Positions 3,677-7,817 of a DNA stretch of 7,817 bases are shown here, one piece after another. Every line of letters begins with the position of its first letter. Position 1 is the first letter of the stretch. The DNA comes from CAZNER01 sp964572065 (GTDB lineage: Bacteria; Patescibacteriota; Dojkabacteria; JAHIVN01), in NCBI GenBank assembly GCA_964572065.1, contig CAZNER010000085.1:1-7817 (forward strand), written 5' to 3'. Made by a program: the position numbers and the translations under genes. The notes beneath the pieces were generated by a model. It had not been told where the DNA came from. It ran no database searches and saw only the letters and a program-made list of their open reading frames with translations.

Positions 3677-4396
3677 ATGAGCAAAGTTAAAGGTTACACA
3701 ATTTTCGAAGGTAAATCACCAATCACTGGCGATGATATTATTGCAATTATCACTCTAGATAGTAAGAATATTAAAACAGGTAATATGGCAAGTATGTGGA
3801 TAATGCATAAAGATATGCGTCCTACGGAAGCTAGTAAAGAGGGTAAAGATGAAAGTGTATGTGGTATGTGTCCTCATAGACATCATTTGGGTGGTGCGTG
3901 TTATGTAACATTATTTCAAGCACCGTTACAAGTGTGGAAATCTTATCATAAGGGTAATTACCCAAAGGTAACTGACATGAGTACTTTTGAGGGTATGAAA
4001 ATAAGATTTGGTGCGTATGGCGACCCAAACGTATTACCAATGGACTTATTAGTACAATTGAAGTCTGTAGCAAAAAACCATACTTCATATACTCATCAAT
4101 GGCAAAATGAATTAGATAATGAAGTACTTAAGTCAACTAGCATGGCTAGTGTTGACAATAAAGAAGAGGCAAAATTGGCTATTACCAATGGTTGGCGTTA
4201 TTTTAGGGTAACGAATGATATTAGCGATATTGACAAAGAAACTGAAATCATTTGTCCTAACACTACTAATAACGTTCAATGTATCGATTGTGGACTTTGT
4301 AAGGGTAACCAAACCAAAGCAAAGAATATAGTTATCGAGGTGCATGGTGCAAAGAAGAAAAAATTTATTGAAAAAAATGAGGCTACAATTTTGTAG
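3677..4396 (+). CDS. DUF7227-like Cys-rich phage protein
   Basis: This is a complete 239-residue protein. The hallmarks that I associate with this widespread phage family are all present in order: ESVCGMCPHR followed by GGACYVTLFQAPLQVWKSY (residues 59-90), GAYGDPNVLPMDLL (112-125), HTSYTHQW (135-142), MASVDN (156-161), GWRYFRV (172-178), then CP and QCIDCGLCKG (193-210), and VIEVHG (219-224). Seven Cys (62, 65, 75, 193, 202, 205, 208), including a C-x2-C-x2-C run, suggest binding of zinc or an iron-sulphur cluster; no activity is known to me. The family name is from memory and needs a profile search. The ATG at 3677 follows a promoter and leader shared with the 4992 gene. The stop codon lies inside a 9-bp hairpin that overlaps the next promoter. 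Confidence 0.8.
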   Translation: MSKVKGYTIFEGKSPITGDDIIAIITLDSKNIKTGNMASMWIMHKDMRPTEASKEGKDESVCGMCPHRHHLGGACYVTLFQAPLQVWKSYHKGNYPKVTDMSTFEGMKIRFGAYGDPNVLPMDLLVQLKSVAKNHTSYTHQWQNELDNEVLKSTSMASVDNKEEAKLAITNGWRYFRVTNDISDIDKETEIICPNTTNNVQCIDCGLCKGNQTKAKNIVIEVHGAKKKKFIEKNEATIL

Positions 4397-4400
4397 TCTC
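4379..4400 (+). terminator. Hairpin over the stop codon of the 3677 gene
   Basis: GAGGCTACA (4379-4387) pairs over 9 bp with TGTAGTCTC (4392-4400) around ATTT, including one G-T wobble. The TAG stop is in the right arm. The following AATTATTCTTT is only moderately T-rich, so termination may be weak; the hairpin may instead protect the 3' end. Confidence 0.5.
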
Positions 4401-4420
4401 AATTATTCTTTGTATATTGC
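4391..4420 (+). promoter_or_regulatory. Promoter of the 4451 gene (TATATTGC class)
   Basis: TTG at 4391-4393, a 19-nt spacer and TATATTGC at 4413-4420, continuing AATATCATTAAACATTAAAAC. The -33 TTG lies inside the right arm of the preceding hairpin, so the two signals overlap. The same class of -7 box and leader occurs at 6637. Confidence 0.75.
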
Positions 4421-4450
4421 AATATCATTAAACATTAAAACTATTATATC

Positions 4451-4729
4451 ATGGAAGCAACACTATTAAGATTCGACAGACACGCAAATATGGGTGTAAA
4501 TATGTTATCTAACATAGGTAACATTATCAACAAAGTTCAATTATTAAACATTGATGATAAGTTCAATATCTTAAATTCATTATATGGACTTTATGACGGT
4601 TATTATTATAAGGACGAATTAAGCAATTTCCAGGACTCAATCGAGTCTGAGTATCCAAAGATACATGAAAGTCTTAAAAGTGTCTTAGAAGTGGTAGAAA
4701 CTTATCCTACGGGTATTACAAGAATATAG
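4451..4729 (+). CDS. Hypothetical protein, 92 aa
   Basis: This gene is not recognised. The protein is predicted to be mostly alpha-helical, with MLSNIGNIINKVQLLNIDDKFNILNSLYGLY (residues 18-48) as a hydrophobic and amphipathic helical region. After it come YYYKDEL and an acidic segment with LKSVLEVVETY (75-85). There is no signal peptide or membrane segment. The start is set by the TATATTGC promoter and the ATTAAACATTAAAAC leader. A clear terminator follows, so the gene is probably monocistronic. Its neighbours give no hint beyond membership of a run of small phage-type genes. Confidence 0.7.
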   Translation: MEATLLRFDRHANMGVNMLSNIGNIINKVQLLNIDDKFNILNSLYGLYDGYYYKDELSNFQDSIESEYPKIHESLKSVLEVVETYPTGITRI

Positions 4730-4742
4730 TTGGGGTTGAATT

Positions 4743-4771
4743 GGGCTACCGAGAGGTAGTCCTTTTCATTT
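4743..4771 (+). terminator. Rho-independent terminator after the 4451 gene
   Basis: GGGCTACC (4743-4750), tetraloop GAGA and GGTAGTCC (4755-4762) form an 8-bp stem with one wobble and a GNRA loop, followed by TTTTCATTTTT. Confidence 0.85.
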
Positions 4772-4781
4772 TTAGTAGTTA

Positions 4782-4850
4782 GAAAATATAGGGGTAGGTT
4801 GGAGTCTACTCTCTCACTTTTCAGCGACCCGTTTCGTTACTAACACCAAC
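4782..4850 (-). ncRNA. Small-RNA element, copy E (diverged)
   Basis: The minus strand keeps the 3' half of the family: AGAGTAGACTCCAACC, TACCCC and TATATTTTC (core is plus-strand GGAGTCTAC at 4801-4809). It also keeps GTTGG near the 5' end, able to pair with CCAAC. The middle differs, with GTTAGTAAC and GGGTCGCTGAAAAGTG, and the TCRCAAG loop is not obvious. A minus-strand promoter lies just upstream. It is the copy with the weakest support for the shared fold. Confidence 0.45.
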
Positions 4851-4854
4851 AATA

Positions 4855-4885
4855 CAAATGTCGTGATAATAAATGACAATTCCAA
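4855..4885 (-). promoter_or_regulatory. Minus-strand promoter of small-RNA copy E
   Basis: Minus strand: TTG at 4885-4883, a 20-nt spacer and GACATTTG at 4862-4855, one base from TAnnTTTG. Confidence 0.55.
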
Positions 4886-4931
4886 ATTTTTAGGTAAGAA
4901 AAATAAAAAAAAATAATTTAATATTTTTCCA

Positions 4932-4961
4932 TTGTGGAATGAATATTATTTTGTATATTTG
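4932..4961 (+). promoter_or_regulatory. Promoter of the 4992 gene
   Basis: TTG at 4932-4934, a 19-nt spacer and TATATTTG at 4954-4961. GTCAAA starts seven bases after the box, and the leader (4965-4990) is identical over 26 nt to that of the 3677 gene. Confidence 0.8.
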
Positions 4962-4991
4962 TCATAAGTCAAATTTAAAATATTATTAGTC

Positions 4992-5327
4992 ATGAGAAAA
5001 TTGTATCCAAAGGTAAAACCAGTAAGAAGTAAAGAAGAGGTAGTAAAATTCTTAGAGAATTTAGTATGGAGTAGATTTACTGAAAAGGAATTAAATGAGA
5101 AGTTATCAACATTCTTTCAAGAAAAGGTTGAATTATTTAATACAAGTCAAGAGAGAGAAGATAATAATGATTCAGATGAATTAGCAGATTGGAATTTGAT
5201 GTTCAATATAATTCGTGAAGATGAGTATGAATTATTTGGAGATATTTACGTTCTACCAACAAGGGAAGTTGTTGATGAAACAGATGTAAAGTTATACGTT
5301 ACAGAAATTGGTTATGAATTTTGTTAA
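4992..5327 (+). CDS. Hypothetical acidic protein, 111 aa
   Basis: This gene is not recognised. The N-terminal 20 residues are basic (MRKLYPKVKPVRSKEEVVKF), and the rest is acidic; by my count there are 26 Asp/Glu and 15 Lys/Arg. Residues 14-50 look helical (EEVVKFLENLVWSRFTEKEL), and the C-terminal part (DIYVLPTREVVDETDVKLYV) looks like beta strands. There is no membrane segment or signal. The ATG is fixed by the promoter and by a leader shared with the 3677 gene, so the two may be expressed at the same time. A weak GTTAT/ATAAC hairpin (5311-5331) with T7 overlaps the stop and may end the transcript. Confidence 0.7.
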   Translation: MRKLYPKVKPVRSKEEVVKFLENLVWSRFTEKELNEKLSTFFQEKVELFNTSQEREDNNDSDELADWNLMFNIIREDEYELFGDIYVLPTREVVDETDVKLYVTEIGYEFC

Positions 5328-5338
5328 TAACTTTTTTT
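5311..5338 (+). terminator. Possible weak terminator after the 4992 gene
   Basis: GTTAT (5311-5315) and ATAAC (5327-5331) form only a 5-bp stem with an 11-nt loop, but seven T follow at 5332-5338. Confidence 0.3.
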
Positions 5339-5358
5339 AAAGATATCCTATATAAGAT

Positions 5359-5389
5359 TTGTTTTATTGGAAAGTATTTCTTATCTTTG
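5359..5389 (+). promoter_or_regulatory. Promoter of the 5418-6130 unit
   Basis: TTG at 5359-5361, a 20-nt spacer and the perfect box TATCTTTG at 5382-5389. GTCAAAC follows four bases later and then ATTAAACATTAAAACT leads to the ATG at 5418. Confidence 0.8.
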
Positions 5390-5417
5390 AAGAGTCAAAC
5401 AATTAAACATTAAAACT

Positions 5418-5597
5418 ATGCACACAATTCAAATTTCAATCAGCACAACAAAGTACTTCGATAACCAAGAGCAAATGGCGGAGTTCTTAGATATTAAGGG
5501 AAAGTCAAAGAAAGCCATTTCAAGTAGATGTAAGGTATTTGGTTATGGAGTAAACTTTGATGATTACTACGGAGAGTATAACATTGAATTATATTAA
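5418..5597 (+). CDS. Small hypothetical protein, 59 aa
   Basis: This short ORF is supported by its position: a good promoter and an A-rich leader end exactly at its ATG, and no other ORF would explain them. The product starts MHTIQISISTTKYFDNQEQM and continues with AEFLDIKGKSKKAISSRCKVF and an acidic, Tyr-rich tail (FDDYYGEYNIELY). The middle, with Lys/Arg and helix potential, could bind nucleic acid, but I do not recognise it. The next gene begins 17 bases after the stop with no promoter between, so the two probably form an operon; both products begin with Met-His. Confidence 0.7.
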   Translation: MHTIQISISTTKYFDNQEQMAEFLDIKGKSKKAISSRCKVFGYGVNFDDYYGEYNIELY

Positions 5598-5614
5598 TCA
5601 TTAAACTATATATT

Positions 5615-6130
5615 ATGCACAATTTACACTTAGTAAGAATTAATGCTACAAGTCCCGAAGAAGCTTGTAATGATGTTGAAAATCAAATTATGGACTTTGG
5701 TAATGAGAACAACTGGCGATGTATCGGTGGTTGTGTATCAGAGGACAATGAGGTATTTGACTATGATGAATATTCAAGGTGGAAACCAAGTTATGAGGGT
5801 TATGAAACCATTGAGAAGTTGAGTGAACTTGTAAGGGGTTGGATGAAGTCCGATAATGATGATTTTTATCGTAAAGACTTGATTGAAGCTATTGACAATG
5901 GAGATAGAAAGTTATCAGAGATAACCGACACAATGGAGTTATATGCTATCCAAGAATTTGCAAAGAAACGAAAGGCTGTTATTAGTAGTGGTGGTATTGA
6001 TGACTTTGATATAATGGAAAGTAGTTATCGTGATTATGACTATGACGAATGTGGATTGACAAGTATGGACTATTCAGAGAAGTCAGAGGGAGAAAAAACG
6101 TATATTGTATTTATTGATATGCACTCATAG
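5615..6130 (+). CDS. Hypothetical acidic protein, 171 aa
   Basis: This gene is not assigned to a family. The N terminus, MHNLHLVRINATSPEEACND followed by VENQI, then NNWRCIGGCVSEDNEVFDY (residues 32-50), reads like a compact alpha/beta domain with a conserved-looking GGCVSEDNEV turn. A helical middle follows (IEKLSELVRGWMKS; DFYRKDLIEAIDNG), then EFAKKRKAVISSGG. The end is very acidic (DDFDIMESSYRDYDYDE) before a final beta strand KTYIVFIDM (161-169). Short phage proteins with a similar start occur in my memory of related genomes, but without a function. It is probably co-transcribed with the 59-residue gene 17 bases upstream. A strong terminator follows seven bases after the stop. Confidence 0.75.
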   Translation: MHNLHLVRINATSPEEACNDVENQIMDFGNENNWRCIGGCVSEDNEVFDYDEYSRWKPSYEGYETIEKLSELVRGWMKSDNDDFYRKDLIEAIDNGDRKLSEITDTMELYAIQEFAKKRKAVISSGGIDDFDIMESSYRDYDYDECGLTSMDYSEKSEGEKTYIVFIDMHS

Positions 6131-6137
6131 AGATATT

Positions 6138-6171
6138 AAAAGGGGATTGTTAATAACTTTCCCCTTTTTTT
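6138..6171 (+). terminator. Rho-independent terminator after the 5418-6130 operon
   Basis: AAAAGGGGA (6138-6146) pairs over 9 bp with TCCCCTTTT (6160-6168). T continues to 6171. The 13-nt loop contains GTTAATAAC. The A tract on the left arm could make it work in both directions. Confidence 0.85.
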
Positions 6172-6173
6172 AT

Positions 6174-6204
6174 TTGGATAATTAAATACTATTTTATATA
6201 TTTG
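6174..6204 (+). promoter_or_regulatory. Promoter of the 6231 gene
   Basis: TTG at 6174-6176, a 20-nt spacer and TATATTTG at 6197-6204, with GTCAAAC five bases later. TTTGGATAATTAAA at -33 matches the promoter at 41. Confidence 0.85.
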
Positions 6205-6230
6205 TAGAAGTCAAACAAACAAACAAAGCT

Positions 6231-6611
6231 ATGGAAAGATTAGGATATTACGCAATGGATAAGGATAAGAATTTATTCCAATATGAATGGGGTGCAAATG
6301 ATGAATTTTACATAATGGATTCCAATGGGGATTTAGTTATGAAAGACCCAAAGGAATATGAAATACTTGAGGTTGGATATTTCAAGGTTGGTAAATTCGT
6401 TGAGGAAGAAGTTAATGAGGTAATCTTACCAAAGGGAACTGAATTAGAATGGGTTAGTAACGAACAACCATATTATAATGCTAAGGCTGGTGCTAAGGCA
6501 ATCTTAACAGAGGACTATACAAGTAATGATGATTTTGTAATAGTTGAATTTGTTGATGAATTAGCCAATGGACAAAACAATGGTGGATATTATAGAGATT
6601 CTTTCAAATAA
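6231..6611 (+). CDS. Hypothetical protein, 126 aa, with C-terminal small beta domain
   Basis: This gene is not recognised with certainty. Residues 1-35 (MERLGYYAMDKDKNLFQYEW, then NDEFYIMDSNGDLV) look like a beta-hairpin-rich domain. Residues 66-126 contain ILPKGTELEW, AGAKAILTEDY, DDFVIVEFV and NGQNNGGYYRDSF. That spacing of short strands with a final 'NGQxxGGYYxxxF' resembles small SH3-like or KOW-like barrels in phage hypothetical proteins; this is a weak structural guess. There is no signal or membrane segment. It has its own promoter just after the preceding terminator, and the next promoter begins three bases after its stop. Confidence 0.75.
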   Translation: MERLGYYAMDKDKNLFQYEWGANDEFYIMDSNGDLVMKDPKEYEILEVGYFKVGKFVEEEVNEVILPKGTELEWVSNEQPYYNAKAGAKAILTEDYTSNDDFVIVEFVDELANGQNNGGYYRDSFK

Positions 6612-6613
6612 AT

Positions 6614-6644
6614 TTGGAATTATAAATTATTATTCGTATATTGC
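6614..6644 (+). promoter_or_regulatory. Promoter of the 6675 gene (TATATTGC class)
   Basis: TTG at 6614-6616, a 20-nt spacer and TATATTGC at 6637-6644, continuing AGTATCGTTAAACATTAAAAC. It is closely similar to the promoter at 4391-4420, and its ATATTGCAGTAT core equals that of small-RNA promoters B and D. Confidence 0.8.
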
Positions 6645-6674
6645 AGTATCGTTAAACATTAAAACATTAGAATC

Positions 6675-6920
6675 ATGGTAAAGTTATTAGTAGGAGATTT
6701 CACATTCTTAGACCCACAAATTGACGGAGAGCATAAGTGTATCATAAATCAAATTGATGATATTATTACTTGTCCTAATGAAGATATTGCAAGTGAAACT
6801 GGCGAGGAGTTATTAGACTTTTATGAAAGTTATTTGGTAATACCAAGTTATAGTGGAGAAATTGAGTATGAAGAAAAATATTCAAAATTATTTGAAGAAA
6901 TATTTGCAGAATTGAAATAG
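6675..6920 (+). CDS. Small, highly acidic hypothetical protein, 81 aa
   Basis: This gene is not recognised. I count 20 Asp/Glu against 5 Lys/Arg in 81 residues, so the protein is strongly negative. The N terminus MVKLLVGDFTFLDP is beta-like; the acidic helices are SETGEELLDFYESYLVI and YEEKYSKLFEEIFAELK (to the C terminus). Two Cys lie at 22 and 33. Size and charge would suit a DNA mimic or an inhibitor of a host DNA-binding protein, which is only a hypothesis. The start follows the promoter and leader. The -33 element of the next promoter lies within its last codons. Confidence 0.7.
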   Translation: MVKLLVGDFTFLDPQIDGEHKCIINQIDDIITCPNEDIASETGEELLDFYESYLVIPSYSGEIEYEEKYSKLFEEIFAELK

Positions 6921-6934
6921 ATTTATTATCTTTG
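6904..6934 (+). promoter_or_regulatory. Promoter of the 6964 gene
   Basis: TTG at 6904-6906 (inside the upstream gene), a 20-nt spacer and the perfect box TATCTTTG at 6927-6934. GTCAAATTTAAAAC follows five bases later. Confidence 0.85.
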
Positions 6935-6963
6935 AATATGTCAAATTTAAAACACTATTAATC

Positions 6964-7806
6964 ATGAGTTACGAAATCATTTACGACAAACAATTTATAA
7001 GAGTATCGGACGACAAATTTGTACCAATGATACTAGCTGGTAGCAACAATTGTTACGACTATAATAACAGACGTGCAAGAAGTTGGTGGGCATATAATAT
7101 CAATGGAAGTGTTATATTAACACAAGCAGAAATGGTTGAATATGCAAAGTCAGTAAGGCAAGGTATTATTGATAGGAATACTTCTAGGGAAAAGGATGAA
7201 TGGTACGAAGAATATGATGATAAGTCATTTGGGTATTGGAGTAGTATTGCTATCAATGGTAGTACAAGAAACACTACATACGGACAATTTGAAGGTATCT
7301 TTAAGACTGGATGTAAGAAATCATTAACTATTGAACAGTTAATTAATGAGAATGTAAATGTAATAGTTAAAAACACTTATTACACTGAAAAGATGAAAGA
7401 AGAATACGGTATTGAACCTTTCAGTAAGAGTGTTAAAAGTGGACAAGAATTAATTGATGCAGTTAATGAGTGTAACGAATTATTCAAGGATGCACCAATA
7501 CAAGCTACGGTTGAATTTGGTTATATGTCAGAAGACAAACCAAAATGGTTAAGAAAGAAATATTTTTCTAGAGTTAAGAAAGAAAAGGAGAGAGTTGAGT
7601 TAGACAAATACTATACTATATTAGTTAATGGTAACTATTTAGCGAAGCATACAAGAAGTGGTTATAAGTATTCTTATTATAGTCCACAATTGAAATTCGC
7701 TACAAAGAGGGATGCTGAAACTAGTGTTAAGAAATTTGAAAGTAGGTATCCGAATAGGGATTATAAGGTTGAAGAAATTAATGAACGTGTAACAATGTTC
7801 GTATAA
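6964..7806 (+). CDS. Hypothetical phage-type protein, 280 aa
   Basis: A complete protein with its stop 11 bases before the window end. The N terminus MSYEIIYDKQFIRVSDDKFV continues to PMILAGSNNCYDYNNRRARSWW (residues 21-42), a block I associate with hypothetical proteins of Bacteroidetes phages; I know no function. The middle (55-115) is polar and aromatic, with KSFGYWSSIAINGS. Residues 160-213 hold a helix (QELIDAVNECNELF) and a basic run (WLRKKYFSRVKKEKER). The C terminus (216-272) repeats a mixed pattern, YYTILVNGNYLAKHTRSGY, then FATKRDAETSVKKFESRYP, like a small strand-helix domain. It could be a two-domain protein. No catalytic motif, signal or membrane segment is visible. It is transcribed from its own promoter. 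Confidence 0.75.
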   Translation: MSYEIIYDKQFIRVSDDKFVPMILAGSNNCYDYNNRRARSWWAYNINGSVILTQAEMVEYAKSVRQGIIDRNTSREKDEWYEEYDDKSFGYWSSIAINGSTRNTTYGQFEGIFKTGCKKSLTIEQLINENVNVIVKNTYYTEKMKEEYGIEPFSKSVKSGQELIDAVNECNELFKDAPIQATVEFGYMSEDKPKWLRKKYFSRVKKEKERVELDKYYTILVNGNYLAKHTRSGYKYSYYSPQLKFATKRDAETSVKKFESRYPNRDYKVEEINERVTMFV

Positions 7807-7817
7807 AGATATAAGGT

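Noticed and set aside
1480..4850. CRISPR array made of the GGAGTCTAC repeats
   Set aside because: The copies are unevenly spaced over 3.3 kb, there are no uniform spacers, and each has its own promoter.
1480..4850. Transposable elements or insertion-sequence ends
   Set aside because: No transposase, no terminal inverted repeats enclosing a gene and no target duplications could be seen.
1..7817. tRNA or rRNA genes
   Set aside because: No cloverleaf with a GGTTCGAATCC-like T arm and no rRNA-like sequence was found by reading both strands.

Overview
The window looks like part of an AT-rich mobile genome, most likely a phage (less likely a plasmid), of a Bacteroidetes/Flavobacteriia host. Nearly every gene is preceded by a promoter of the Bacteroidetes primary-sigma type: a TTG at about -33, a 19-20 nt spacer, and a TAnnTTTG or TATATTGC box at -7. 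Most genes lack a Shine-Dalgarno sequence and instead have a short A-rich leader. The proteins are small, mostly acidic and mostly unrecognised. The two I recognise best are phage/plasmid families (DUF932 and a Cys-rich DUF7227-like protein). Ten Ns at 709-718 mark an assembly gap, so this is probably a draft or metagenomic contig.

Layout: 100-426 is a small Cys-rich phage-type protein. 525-809 is a short gene crossing the gap whose product resembles the helix-hairpin-helix C-terminal domain of RNA polymerase alpha. 810-2059 is a 1.25-kb region with no convincing gene but much organisation: a 10-bp-phased GTGG array, AATCCTAT iterons, a run of hairpins and two copies of a small-RNA element. 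2060-2992 is the DUF932 gene, with an operator-like leader and a strong terminator. 2993-3676 is a second non-coding block with DnaA-box-like 11-bp repeats and two more small-RNA elements. 3677-4396 is the Cys-rich DUF7227-like gene. 4451-7806 holds eight small genes, nearly all with their own promoter, with a fifth small-RNA element at 4782-4850.

The main discovery candidate is a family of five short minus-strand elements (about 50-75 nt each, at 1474, 1618, 3260, 3438 and 4782). They share the core GTAGACTCC. Four also share a hairpin with a 7-nt loop close to TCRCAAG, and the stem shows compensatory changes between copies. Each lies directly downstream of a minus-strand Bacteroidetes-type promoter, and each is followed by a T-rich stretch. 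ORFs are not conserved between copies. This fits a multicopy phage-encoded structured small RNA that I cannot assign to a known family. Plus-strand promoters face two of the copies and could give antisense transcription.

The genes look like an early or accessory module read mostly as single-gene units on the plus strand. Small RNAs run on the minus strand from the gaps, and the two long gaps are candidates for replication or regulatory control. All functional statements beyond the two named families are inference.
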